DNA of 64,000 nt from assembly GCA_022578965.1 (NCBI GenBank), contig MU400539.1, positions 1-64,000 of the forward strand, written 5' to 3'. Positions 35,771 to 48,270 of this stretch are shown one piece after another; the first letter of the stretch is position 1; each line of letters begins with the position of its first letter. The stretch is from Xylaria sp. FL1777 (Eukaryota; Ascomycota; Sordariomycetes; Xylariales; Xylariaceae). The position numbers and the translations under genes were made by a program. The notes beneath the pieces are model-generated. The model saw nothing but the letters and a program-made list of their open reading frames with translations. It made no database searches and was not told where the DNA came from.

Positions 35771-37589
35771 ATGGCGGAGGTTGTGACAGACCAAACGCCG
35801 CCAGTGCTCCGCGGCCCAACCGAGAAAGAAAAGAAGTACGATCGACAGCTCAGACTCTGGGCTGCTAATGGCCAGGCCGCTTTAGAGTCGGCTAATGTTC
35901 TCCTTGTCAACTCCGGTGCGGGTACCGTGGGCGTGGAAACCCTGAAGAACCTTGTGCTCCCAGGTGAGGCACCCGTGAGAGAATTCATAAAGAACAACAC
36001 TGACGCAGATAAGGAATTGGCAAATTCGTCATCGCCGATGACGCTGTCGTTGGCGAGCCCGACTTGGGCGTTAACTTCTTCCTCGACGAGAGCTGCTTGG
36101 GGAGGTCACGATCAGAGTGCTGCACCAAACTCCTGCTGGAGCTAAATCCAGAAGTCCAGGGAGATTGGTACCCAAAGAATAAGGTGTGTGATGCCGAGAA
36201 GACCACACGGGTGATGCTAACAGTGTGACACAGGAGAAGTTGGACCTTCAAGGCGTCTTGAACAGCTCAGCCCCCTTCACACTAATCATGTACACAAATC
36301 CCATCCAGGAAAACGACCTCGCCACTGTCGAGGCTTATGCAAGTCAGCACCAGACTCCTGTCGTCTGCGTTCACTCTGCGGGGTTCTACTCATACTTTCG
36401 CTTCAGCTTGCATGGAACCTTCCCGATCGTCGACACTCACCCTGAAGTGGAGAAGACAACAGACCTTCGCCTCTTGCAACCTTGGCCAGAACTGACCGCA
36501 TTTGCGAAGGAGATGGTCAAGGGAATCGACGCCCTCGATGATCACGAGCACGGTCACTTACCGTACGTTGTCATTCTACTCCACTTCCTGGAACAGTGGA
36601 GACAATCGCATGATGGCAAAAATCCTACCACCCCTAAGGAGAAGAAAGAGTTTGGTAAGCTCGTTTTGAGCGGCTCGAGGACCAATAATCCTGAAGGTGG
36701 CGAAGAGAACTTTGAGGAAGCTGTCAACGCAATAAATAAAAATATTAAGTTATCAGAGTTAGAGCCCGGGTTAAAGGAGGTGTTCAGTCATCAAGTCTCA
36801 AGCGAGGTAAGATCCATCCGTACAGCAATCTGCAATAAATTAAAGAGAAATTGATAGGTCGAACGAAATTCATCGTTTTGGGTCATTGCCAAGGCCGTCG
36901 GCCTCTTTTACGAAAAGCATGGATGTCTCCCACTGCCTGGGTCCTTGCCCGATATGAAGGCACAGTCGAGTGTCTACGTCAAGCTGCAGAGTCTATACAA
37001 AGCAAAGGCCCGGAAAGACGCGCAAGAGGTACTTGAGTCTGTTAGAGGGGACGCCAGTGGCGAACACATTGACCAAACTGAAGTGGATTTATTCTGCAAG
37101 AACGCTCGTTTTGTCAAACTGATTAATGCAGAGCCAAGGGGGTCAGACCTTGGCCAGATCTTTGGTATGCTAATTTCTCAATTATGGAGCGATGTTTTCT
37201 AACTTTATTCACTAGACGCCGAGAAAGCGGATGACGAAGCAGCAGAGGCAATGAAGATCGAGACTGGCGGAGCTTTTAGCCTGCCCCTGTCAAATTTCTT
37301 CATCTACCTAGCGCTAATGGCCACAGCTCACAACCCGACTGCTACCGCTGATGAAATCATGAGCACGGTCACCCAATTAGTACCCCAAGCTGTTGGTCAT
37401 GACAGAATGGGGCAGACCGCCCAGGAGGTCGCGAGAGCTAGAGGCGGCGAGCTTCACAATATTTCTGCGCTCACTGGAGGCATGGTAGCACAGGAAGTGA
37501 TCAAAATTATCACGAAGCAATACATCCCTATTGACGATACTTGCATATTCGACGGCATTAGCAGCCGATGTCAAGTGCTACGGTTATGA
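35771..37589 (+). CDS. ULA1: NEDD8-activating enzyme E1 regulatory subunit (Ula1/APPBP1)
   Basis: This protein forms the NEDD8 (Rub1) E1 with Uba3 and starts neddylation of cullins. Five exons: 35771-35963, 36014-36183, 36234-36806, 36858-37164, 37216-37589. They give 538 residues, close to the usual 530-540. Introns are all 50-51 nt. The N-terminal adenylation-like domain shows [39 protein letters not shown] and [11 protein letters not shown]. The middle has [19 protein letters not shown]. The C-terminus has the family signature [20 protein letters not shown] and CIFDGISS. As expected for this subunit, the catalytic cysteine domain of Uba3 is absent. The start ATG is the one directly before AEVVTDQ; an in-frame upstream ATG at 35690 would add 27 unlikely residues. 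Confidence 0.95.
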
Positions 37590-40500
37590 TTGTGGGCCTT
37601 GAATGGCCGTCTTGCAGCAAAAATAGCGCCACCTCATAGGCGAACCGCCCGGAGTTCGCTTTGAAGATCCGGGTTTAGCCAAGTAGGAGTTGTGGAGACA
37701 TACTTGAACATGCACACTTGGCGGATACGATGATACAATACAGTCGCAACCTTAACCCCAGGAACGAAAGTGCCAGGGGTACTTATCGGACCGCAGGCCC
37801 TTATAATAACACCATGCTCTTCAGATAGCTGACCCCCGAGGACTCAAGCGCCGACGGGCTTCAGCTCACAGTACAGACGGCTGTCACTGAGGATGCCATC
37901 CAGTCGGCTGAATAACACTGCGTCACATGAGATCTGGAGTACATTATTTAATGGCCATACCGCTTTCGTTTCCAGCTAAATTAAAAAGACGGTAGACTTC
38001 GTAGCTTTCAGAGTTCAGCCAGGCGTGAGGTCATTGCTGCGTGTGCAGGTGGCACAGTACTAAGAACCAAGTAAACAAAAATCCAGGCACGCGAACATAA
38101 AAATTTTCCTCAGTGCCTTCATTTTATCGTTATGGGTTATGGGTGTATCATTGTATCATCGCCTCGAAGATTTCCTATTCGGCACAGCTTGCCGCCTCTT
38201 AAAGAAGCTCTGTGGTTGGTTAAGATGAAACGATTCAATATCTGTAATCCTGCAAGCTGGCTTCTTTGATACCAGCAGATATGGCTAAGGACGTTCGATA
38301 AGTCATAGAACTCTTACTCCGAATACCCCAACTCAAGATTTTCAACCTGAGGGCACAGTGGCCAACCGAGAACCATGGATCGCTGCACGATCACACATTA
38401 TGAGTGACCTAGCAATTATCCTAGGATTTAGCGATTCGTTAGTCTACGACTCTAGACTTCGGCGAACTCGCCGTATGCCGATTGTGACCGCTTGGTTGGC
38501 TAGCCAGTTCTCTCACCTTCGAAAATCGTCCCACATCCATAAATTAAGTCAGGTGGATGGGATCGCTATATGCTAGAATAATCTGGGGAAGATCATTTTA
38601 GCTACAAGGGTCACTAACGAATCGCGGGGAGTTCGATAATGGACGAACAGGCTCACGGTGAACACTATTTACTCACTTTTGAAAATCGAATAGGGCAGAG
38701 ATGTCCATCTCAAGATGCAACCCTCCTTCTATCTGGACGAACATCCCCCAATACGAGCAACATGTATTAATCTGCGAAGCATTATGGCCACATGCTAAGC
38801 CATCTCTGATTGGATGATGTCGACTTCCCCGCGAGTCTGGACGATATTCGGCCGGTCTTCGATGGTAAGGATAGCCAGCGCGAATCTATGCACATCCGGC
38901 TCGTTGCCTACGTACATTTCCCGTGCTTGTGTACCAGAATGCCCCTTGTTACTTAGTGAAGCATGCGAGCTTCCAAAAAAGAAGTTAGTGTAGTTAAGAA
39001 CCGTGTGCTACTCGCCACTAGCGGGAATTTCGAATATCATATAAGTCAAATTCTAGAACAAGAAAACGGCCGCCCTTCAAAATAAGCATTCCAGTAGCCT
39101 TACTTAGTTTCGGCATCGATATTAGTGTAATGGCTAGACGGGACTGGATGAGAACCGCTTGGCTATTCCGTCATGCAGTAAGGATACGAATCCTTTCACT
39201 CATTCTCGGTGGTGGTCGTGACAACCGTGTCGTCAATCGTCGTCACTTGTTAGCCCCTCCGCCGGCTCGCTAACAGAATTGATATGGGTAGGTAGTCTGC
39301 CATCGGCTGTCTTATAGTTAATAGTCACAATATTGCCTGACGTCCATTAGACTATATGTACTAATGTAGCCACTTACGCTAGATGCTTCTACCCTTACGG
39401 CCCAAGAACCCGCCAAATAGGCCTAGTCCTGCATGTCCGAGAGACAAGAATAGCATCTAATATAAGCTGTTCACGCACAGGCATGTGAGGCAACTCGCGC
39501 GGTCACTCTGCTCAGATGTTCGGCTCCCCCTCCGGTCAGGCAGCGACCAGTTCGCTTTCCTTCGGCCTCACCTCGCTAAGCGAATGACTGCATGGCGAAT
39601 GCATTTCACGTGTCGTCTAGATGCTTAAGCGAGCGAAACACAGGGTAAGGTTTATAGTAGGCGTGTCACCTGGTGTGTTGAAATATGACTGCACTCCAGG
39701 TTTCTGTGCTACTACACACACTCGAGATGTGTGGGGTAGGCTTGGCGCCCCTGACTGGAGGTGGAGGTGGGAGGTGGGAGGGCGGAGGGGATACGCAGGG
39801 ACTGAGCCGAGAACCACGCATCGTGAGCTGGGGCTCACGGTTGATCCGGATCGAATCCCTCAGGGCCCGAGGATCTTTTTTCTCATTGGAAGCTGCTGGT
39901 CTGGCTGCATCCTCGTCGCGGTTGACGACAAGACATTACCGCAAGCGCCGCAGATCCGCTCTACCGGACGTAGATGAACAAGGAACAACGACTGTAGTCG
40001 TTTAGGCGCCACAGCCACGAAGATACCAGTTTCGGTCACCATCTCCTCTTTAGGCCTGATCAACGGGTTCTTTGAGCTGGCTAAGACGTCCGGTTGAGTA
40101 CAGTTGCAGGATCTTCTGCAGCCAGACTTCTTCATTATGCCGCTGCAGACATCGTATCTCGTCCCAGAACCCGTACTCATCCAGCAGTACTGTTCCAGTT
40201 TAGGAGAGATCAGTTGAACAAGGCATTTCCTTGGCGGATACGCTAACAACCAAGTCCTTGTGATAATGAGCGATCCTGTGTGACTGAAGTTGAAATAATT
40301 AAGAGGCAGACACTCAAGTTGAGGGGAATGAGCTTAGCGACGGCTGCCAAGAAATAGCTAGCCAGCCTACATTTCACCACTTCCAAGATTTTAGCTAAGC
40401 AATGCTATGCTATACCCTACCATGTACGAGTTCATAATTATATAGGTGTCATTAACACATCGTATATACTACAATCTCAGTACCGAGCCGGCGCTAGGTT

Positions 40501-42284
40501 TGAGCATACGACGTATTAAATCATGGCAATGAGCGGGCTAGAACGGCGTGAACCATAGAGCATTGCCCGCCTGCACACACAAGATTATTCTTGACGACCG
40601 GATATCGTACATGTCTCGTTGTTAGACGTGTCGTCCCAGTGCCTCGTCTGCTGAGCGCGTTGGCTCCGTCACCGAGAACTAGGCAATTCAATGCGCGATC
40701 AGAAAAAAGTTGAGGAGGCACTAGTGCTGAGGGCGATGGTTTCTGGTGCGGTTCGTTGTAACCCTCTAACGGCAAGTTGGAATCGTTGCCCGGATGATCG
40801 TGGTACTCGGCCGTGCACTTTTTTTCTACGATATAGGTTAACACTGGAGCGACTTACCTAGGTAGCAGGGGGGTTGGCGGGAATCCCATCCACCCAGCCA
40901 GTGATGTGCGCCGAGATCTTCCTACACACACAAGCGGGCGGCCATCTCCAAATCGGTTCCCTCTCGCCGTGATTAAGCTTCTTCATCGCCGTAGTCTCTG
41001 CCGCCCTCGCACTACTGCTGCTGTAGGGCACGTAGTTCCTGGCGCCACAGAGTGGGGAGTAGTGGACCAAATGCGAGCCCTGACATGAAGGCATCGAAGG
41101 CGTCAAATAACTGCCTATACCACCACACCTCCAACGGCTTTAGGGGAGGGTACCAAGCAGAAAGGGCTTTTTTAGAGGCCCGATGTGACACATCAACCTA
41201 TATTCCACCTATATTCTACCTATCCTCAGGTCTTTCTCCCAGCTTTAGTGCTGCTTACTTGCCATAGCCCACGAGGTAGAGTGGTGCTTTCGAGTACTCC
41301 CACTACCTGTTCTCTATATCGTCTCAACTACATGTCAGAAGCTTGGCAACAGCAAGCGCTATAACGTATTGTATCGTACCAACAACTGCTTTGGCGCGCC
41401 GAACAAGCCGAACTTCTGTTGCAGACGTGGTCATCCTCCTGTTCATCTGATGAAACAGAGGCCCTTGAATCTCGTTTATCGTATCTATCAGCCTCATTTC
41501 GCGAGGATCACGTCGATGTCTTGTTTAGATGAATCGAAAGACATGATTTCTAACGTGATGACCGACGGTGGTTATTTAAACATGGGTATCCGACCCATTC
41601 TCAACTGATGTCTCCTATACTCCAAACCGGACTAGACGGCCGGTCGGTTGCTCCCCTGGGCTATTTTTTATTTCAAGTCCCGCTTTGCAGGCATCAAGGT
41701 CATGGCCATGTTTTCCTTCAGTGAGCCTATCACTCATTCACCTGAAGACCAAGCGGCATTGACCTCTCCACCTGCTTGCCATTACCACCCGCCCCATCTC
41801 GCAGTGTACCATAGGTGAAAATAGCGCGGTGTATAGCACGCTCTGTTTTTTGCCTCTGCAGTCTCCGTGGCATGTCATGTTGTATTATCCTACGCTAAAG
41901 GGGGGTATATGCGGTCCTGCATACCGCTATATATACTTAGTGACTTTATTCCTGGCCAAGTTAGATGCTGACAGGGGGAGACATCTCCACACTCTAGCTA
42001 GGTACTAACACCCTTTCATCTCTACATTCTCCACGCTCCCCACAATGTACTACTGCAGGACAATATCATATATATATAAATGTTCGTCGTCACCCGCTAT
42101 GACGGGTGTCGGTCGAGCCTATCTGACGATAGACTCATGTCATACAGACGCAGAGCCTATCAAGGCAATATCAGAGCAACACTGACGCTCTCCAGTCTGA
42201 TACTTCTGAACATATATATATATCTGCTCTAAGTCTTACCTATCTCTGTTGGGCCTCGGTAAGACAACGACACTAAACGACAAC
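37590..42284. other. Long gene-free stretch (4.7 kb)
   Basis: Only short overlapping frames without recognisable domains occur here (for example 38358-38576, 39621-39977, 40521-40844, 41369-41608). The right end, with pyrimidine-rich tracts and a TATA-like site at 42069-42080, is the promoter of the Zn2Cys6 gene. The rest holds nothing I can name. Confidence 0.5.
42069..42080 (+). promoter_or_regulatory. TATA-like element upstream of Zn2Cys6 gene
   Basis: TATATATATAAA lies about 205 bases before the ATG at 42285. A second TATATATAT tract lies near 42213. Either could be the core promoter; no transcription start can be seen. Confidence 0.3.
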
Positions 42285-44848
42285 ATGGCGCCAAGTATTC
42301 CCGTTCCTACTCAAGGTGGGATGTTCCATACATGTAAGCCGTCACATCTGTACGTTAAACAGATGGTTTCTTCTTCTAACCATCAACAGTCCAAGGTGTG
42401 ACGCCTCGAAAGCAATCCTCAGAGTCTGGTGAGAATGCCAAAACGAGTGGTAGTGGCACCGCCAAACGGATCACCACACCTCACGCATGTGCCGAGTGCA
42501 AACGGAGAAAAATGTAGGGTTTATATCATATCTATAGAAGAAACGGGAGACTGACAGAACCTCTCAGTCGTTGCGACGGCCAACAACCTTGCGGCCAATG
42601 CCTCTCCAGCCGGGCTCCCAAGCGGTGTTTCTATGACAAGCACCGCCAAAGGGTAATCCCGTCAAGAAAGTATGTTATCTCGAGCAAGAAGAAAATAGTT
42701 ATGAACTCGGCCTAACACCGGCTGCGTAGAACACTCGAAGCTCTCTCACAGTCTCTAGAGGAATGCCGGTCTATTCTCAAGCGGTTATTTCCCAATCATG
42801 AGATTCAATCCTTATTGCCACTACCTCGCCAAGAACTATTGAGCCTCCTCGACCGCCCGACAAACGACACCATCATTGCTCTTCCTTCACCACCATTACA
42901 TCCTTCTAGCGCTTCTATAGATGGAGGCTCCCCAACATTATGTGGTTCTGACGAAGGTCTCGCTGGCCTCGAGCAAATACCGTCCCGAGATTCGGAATGG
43001 GACGAAGAGCGTCGGGGAAGAGACAACATCCCGGCCGAGGCTGACGATGTGAACGCACTCTCCCTCTCAGTTGACCGCCAAGCATCATACCTGGGTGCCT
43101 CCTCCATCAAGGCGGCTCTAATGGTGATGCTCAAAGTACAACCTGGCCTCAGAAACTCCCTCACACCGCCACTCAACAGCGTCGAAATGGCTCACAACCT
43201 ACCCATACTAAGACAGAAAGTCGTAAACGCCAAGGAACCACAACGAGTCCCCTGGTCGTGGAAGGGCCAGACCCTTATCGATGCATACTTCAAGCGCGTA
43301 CATGTCCTCACACCCATGCTAGACGAGGCATCATTCCGAGCAGACTATCTCGAGGGCCAGCGGTTCGATGCCCCGTGGTTAGCTCTGCTCAACATGGTTT
43401 TCGCCATGGGCAGCATTGTCGCGATGAAATCAGACGATTACAACCATTTAAATTACTACAGTCGTGCCATGGAATACCTACCCATGGACTCCTTCGGAAG
43501 TAGCCACATCGAGATCGTCCAAGCCCTCGCTCTGATAGGCGGCTTCTACCTACACTACATCAACCGACCCAACATGGCCAATGCCATAATTGGAGCAGCC
43601 ATCCGGATGGCCAGTGCGCTGGGCCTTCATCGAGAGAGTCTAGCATCCGCGCCCCTCGGAAACTGCAGCGACATCGCAGCCGCCGAGACGCGCAGGCGCA
43701 CGTGGTGGAGCTTGTTCTACCTGGACACCTGCGCCACGACGACGCTCGGCCGCCCCTCGTTCGGGCGCTGGGGGCCAGCCATCAACGTGCGCTGCCCCGA
43801 CAGCGGGCTCAACTCGGGGCGGGACTCGGCGCAGCACGCGGGGATCCTCCCGCTGGTCGAGAACATCAAGTTCTGCAAGATCGCGACGGCGGTGCAGGAC
43901 ATGCTGGCCATCTCGCCGCTGCTGCGCACCGAGGACCGCTGCAACCTCGACGGCCAGCTCGTCAACTGGTACAGCAGCCTGCCCTGGCTGCTGCGGACCA
44001 GCGACCCCTGCGCCGAGCCCCTGTACATCGCGCGCTGCCTCATGAAGTGGCGCTACCAGAACCTGCGCATGCTGCTGCACCGGCCCGTGCTGCTGAACCT
44101 GGCCTCGAGCGGGGCCTCGCACGCCGCGGAGCACGAGATCGCCGCCATCGAGGCCTGCCGCGACCTCGCCAAGCAGACCATCGAGGACATCGCGCGCGAG
44201 TGGACGCGCAACCAGATGTCCGGGTGGAACGCCGTCTGGTTCCTCTACCAGGCGGCCATGATCCCGCTCGTGTCCATCTTCTGGCAGTGGGACAGCCCGC
44301 GCGTCCCGGACTGGCAGAAGCAGACCGAGACCATCCTCGAGCTCATGGAGGCCATGGAGGACTGGTCGCTGGCGGCGCGGCGGTCGCGCGAGGTCATCTG
44401 GCGCATGTACGAGGCGTCGCGGCAGCTCGAGCCCAGCCTTCGCGCCGCCGCCGCGGCGGTGCAGCAGGCGTCGTCGCTGTCGCCCCACCTGCAGGTCGTC
44501 ACAGGCCATGACAGCAGCAGCAGCAGCAGCAGCAGTGGCGGCAGCATTCTTGGCGCGCTGGGGGCCGCGGGCGACGCCTCAGAGCTGCACATGTCGCCCA
44601 TCGGGCTCGGCCCCGACGGCTTCGATGACATGATGGGCATCCTGGACCAGCATGGCCTGTGGGACTTCGATGGCATGCTCTGGGCCGGCACGGACGAGAT
44701 GGAGTGGGCGCAACAGCAGCAGCACCACTTTGGTGGTGGTGGTGCTGGCGCCGGCAACGCCGGGAACTACCCCGGTCTACAGCTCAGTCCCACGACGCCC
44801 GTGTCTGCCGGGATGGACGGCGCGACGGCCTTCCCCTTCGTCCACTAA
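42285..44848 (+). CDS. Zn(II)2Cys6 transcription factor with fungal_trans domain
   Basis: A nuclear DNA-binding regulator. Four exons: 42285-42333, 42390-42513, 42568-42669, 42730-44848, giving 797 residues. The zinc cluster is C50-x2-C53-x6-C60-x5-C66-x2-C69-x8-C78, split by two introns inside and just after it, and followed by a basic stretch and a short coiled coil (TLEALSQSLEECRSILKRL). The fungal-specific regulatory domain covers about residues 265-600 (LIDAYFKRVHVLTPMLDE, ETRRRTWWSLFYLDT). The tail has an eight-serine run near 688 and Gln/His and Gly runs near 752. From about residue 413 the third codon position becomes almost always G or C, unlike the first half. Target genes are unknown; a resemblance to cellulase-type regulators could not be tested here. 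Confidence 0.88.
44512..44535 (+). repeat. AGC trinucleotide repeat in coding sequence
   Basis: Eight AGC units encode the polyserine run of the Zn2Cys6 protein. Such repeats are length-variable by replication slippage. Confidence 0.8.
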
Positions 44849-46353
44849 GAACTCTTCATCTACCTACCTACCTACCTATCTATTTACTTACCTACATAGA
44901 CGGACCCGTTCTCTCTCTCCCCTCTTCCTTGCTTTTTTATTTGTCTGTTTGTGTTCAGGCCCATGTACGTACGTATGTATGCATGTGGGGACTACTCTAT
45001 TCTAGTGTATTTGGTTCCTGGACAAGGGTGTGAAACACATGGAAAAAAAAGGAAAGGGGCCTGCGGGAAAGCGGGTGGACATGTCATCATATCGGGTGGC
45101 ATGTTCATCTTCCTGATTATCACGACGATGATGACGACGACGAACGGCGAATCATATGGTTGGGACCTGGATGGCAGGGGCAAAGTGCAAAAAAAGGGGC
45201 TCGAATTGGCTCCCATCTATTTTATCTGTACATACTGTACCCTACCCTACTTTTTGGATCGAGGCGCATCTGTATTGTATTGTCCTTTACTTGGGCTGGT
45301 ATATTATGTAGCCAGAGGCAGGCACGTGGAGTTGAGAGCGTGGGATGATACCTAGGTGCGAATAAAAAGCCGCCTCTTTTGAGGATTTTTGAGTTAAAGC
45401 ATGATACAACTTTCTTCTGTACTTCTTCTGATGATGGTAGTCAAATCCTTCCTAAGCTACGGTAACCGCTGCCTTGACGCTCAGTGAATCTGGCTCCATA
45501 GCATGTGTCAGGTCAGTGCGTTGAGGTAGCGAGCGCGAGTACAGATCAGAAGAGGCCCGGGTTTAGTCGCACGAAACGGCCCGGCGGCAATGTATCGAGC
45601 AGGTCTAATCCATTCCAATGCATTGTGATAGCTTGAAATTATAGCCACTGGTAGCCTCGAGGCAGAATTGTGTGCGCTAGCATCGAATGAAGATCAGATA
45701 TACTACTAGTGTACGGCCCATGACCAGGGAGGCTCATGCATGTGTCCGCACAACACCAATAATTTTCATCTGTAGCTCAATGCGAGTCTAGCCAGTAGTC
45801 GTACTAGTATCTTTTTAGGGACTATGCCCTGACCTGACACTTGGTTCTGTGCCACGCATTGGTGCGGCATTGTTGTTATTCTTGGCAGGTCAATGCTTCA
45901 GTGGTAAGGCCTTGCGGGCGGTGAGATGGTGGTGTAAGGTCAGGCAGTCAATCAGTCAAAGGTACAGCAGGTTAGTAAGCCTCCTTTCGAGTTCTGGCTG
46001 GTTGGTACCTATTTAGTCTCCAGGCATTCAAGGACCTCAGATCCGAAGCAGTGGGTCACTTGATTCTTCAGTTCACCACCCATCTCGAGACTCTTGCCTA
46101 GCGCTTCTCCACATCCGACACTAGACGGACAGACCGAAAATCTGGGACTCGGGATCGGGTTCCTGATGAAAAGGGAACAGTGCCTTATGATCAGAGGGCG
46201 CATGAAGGTGACTTAGCGTTTGCGGGGTAATGTAGTGTAAGGATAGATCAGTCTACACCATCTTTTGACGGGCCAATCGCATCTGTTCGTATTGCAACCA
46301 TCTCGGCATAGACAGAACATCTGGGGAATAATCCTAGGCCCGGGTCTTACTGC

Positions 46354-46367
46354 GTACTACGTAGTAC
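46354..46367. repeat. 14-bp perfect palindrome GTACTACGTAGTAC
   Basis: The sequence is self-complementary and is flanked on both sides by ACTGCGTA-type words. It shares the CTACGTAG core with 25585-25598. Confidence 0.55.
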
Positions 46368-46957
46368 ATACTGCGTAGAGAGGTTTCGACTCGTCGGCGG
46401 GCCAAGGGTTAGTAAGAAGGGTGTGTGATACACGGCCGGTTCGCCATATCATCTCTACTCCTGACCGTCAAGAATGCAAGTACAACTTTCAGCGTATGCG
46501 TAGCTTCGCTTCCCAGTATTTTCGTGCAGACAATGGCGGGGCATAAGTGTCAACTATTGTTGTGAATCAAGGCTTCGCTTATGCATCGTGCATCGTACAT
46601 CGCGCATCGTAGATAAGATAAAGCCCGCTTTGATCAACAGCGCCGCATGGTACTGCCCATGATACTGCTGCCATGGGGGCTAGCTATTCAACCATCTTTC
46701 ACGTAGACCTTAAGGTACGTAGTGGTTTGAAGGGTAGGCCGAACCGAAGACCTCCACTCTCACTAGCCGACGGCCTGTCACAACGCCGGCGCTGGCTGTG
46801 CACAACGAGCCTCCGCCGACGATTTCCCAGGATTCCCCCAGTCAATGTTTATTTAGGCGAGCCATTCGCGAGGACCTGGACGGGTAGGACAAGAGCATGG
46901 TTTGCATGTGCAAGGGCAGCCGGACGCCACAACGCCCTTGCTTGCATTGCCGTGCAT

Positions 46958-47020
46958 GGGAATGGGAATGGGAATGTGGACGTGAATGGCTGCTGAAACT
47001 GGAATGGGAATGGGGATGGG
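46958..47020 (+). repeat. Interrupted GGGAAT hexanucleotide repeat
   Basis: Three adjacent GGGAAT units occur at 46958-46976, then a diverged spacer and two further units up to 47020. This is a simple sequence repeat with no sign of coding. Confidence 0.6.
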
Positions 47021-47084
47021 CGAATCGAGACGATGGTGTGCAGTACCTCTGAGAGTGTAGGTAGTATTCTTAGGAGGTACCTCT

Positions 47085-47096
47085 GTAGGTACCTAC
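47085..47096. repeat. 12-bp palindrome GTAGGTACCTAC
   Basis: A perfect palindrome within a denser cluster of TAGGTA/TACCTA words (47058-47103). Confidence 0.5.
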
Positions 47097-48145
47097 CTAG
47101 GTAGTGTCATGGAAAGCGCGCTCAGGCAATGATCGCCGGTCTCGCGCCCGATTCGGCAGGCAGCCACTATGGACTGTCGGCCCGCGGCGAGAGACTCGGC
47201 CCACTGGCAGAATGGCTGGCTGATGTCCGAGGGCTGTCTGGGTGCACGTGTCACGTGTCCCGCCCGGTACTACTTTCCGAAGAGTGGGCGCTGCCAAGTT
47301 TTTAAAGGGACCATGCAGCGTCTAGCTCCCCTACCGATACATCGTACGCAGTAGGTGTACACTCGACTACCTACAACGCTACAACGCACCCTTGTCAGCA
47401 TGTGTCGGCGTGCGGGGAATATCCTGGGGTTGGAGGGAAAATCTTGGTTCGAAAATCTGAGAGGTGACAAGCGAGCACACCCAGTCAGCAGACCTCTTGC
47501 GTCCAGACTCGTTGAAAAGGCTGCCCATTCGCTGGGATTATATGGTCGCCGGTCAGCCAGGGGCGGGATCGCAGTATCATTCCCGTTCACCTCATATCGA
47601 AGGCCATACAACCAGCAGTGCTTTCTTGGGTCGACAATTTAGTCTGGAATGCGGGGGAACACGCCAAGACGTGATTCGGAGCAGGCGTCGAACGATTTAT
47701 CCCACCCATTCTCGTCAGAATCTCCTCAGACAGCTGTACACGTGTTCACGTGTGTCTTCAACGGCGGCTGTCACCAGCATCCACCAATGAGCTGCTATAG
47801 TGCGACACTTGGACACGGCCAGCAAAGGTAAGCACAGCGTAATACTACCTACACCATCCCCTTTGCCAAGTAATCCGACCAGCCGGCTCTTCGCTAAAGT
47901 CACTGACCACCACTGCCGGTGCCTGTGAATGTCAGCCAAGGCTGGTCAACCAGACACGAATGATATTATTTCAATGATGGTGCATACCACCATGGGAGGA
48001 AATAAAAAGACGATATTGAATGCTACGTCGCTGTCTTTATATAGGTCCTTCACTTATAAATTAGACAGGTGATAAATGACTATCCACCCATCTTGCTTCC
48101 GAGGGTTCCTCACAAACGTCAAGATTTCGTATTAATGAGTCATCA

Positions 48146-48270
48146 ATGCTTTTTCAGCGCCATGAGCGAGAGTATGGCCATCAAGACAGAGAGAAAGGGT
48201 GCAGGTGCCAACGGGCATACATTGCCAATGATGATTTCCTTCGACATACTACAGAATTCCAGAGAGCGTC
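48146..48270 (+). pseudogene. Possible decayed C2H2 zinc-finger fragment
   Basis: Two + strand frames over this stretch can be read piecewise as a common fungal C2H2 pattern. One frame gives FQRHEREYGH and later AYIANDDFLRHTTEF. The other gives RKGAGANG. Joined by a frame shift they resemble RKGANG(F/Y)xRxDxLxRH. No start, exon structure or complete finger survives. It may be a gene relic or chance. Confidence 0.25.

Noticed and set aside
29118..37589. Possible secondary-metabolite cluster around the MFS transporter
   Set aside because: No synthase, oxidase or tailoring enzyme is present between the transporter and its neighbours, which include the housekeeping gene ULA1.
39840..39870. GGATCGAATCCC, a B-box-like word
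   Set aside because: No A box, anticodon arm or acceptor stem could be arranged around it, so it is not a tRNA gene.
42805..43176. 123-codon minus-strand ORF
   Set aside because: It is a shadow of the Zn2Cys6 coding exon.
43640..44509. 289-codon antisense ORF in the Zn2Cys6 gene, and the 269-codon + frame at 43702-44511
   Set aside because: Both are low-complexity Arg/Ala/Gly/Pro/His products of the high third-position GC of the true frame. The true frame shows a continuous fungal_trans domain.
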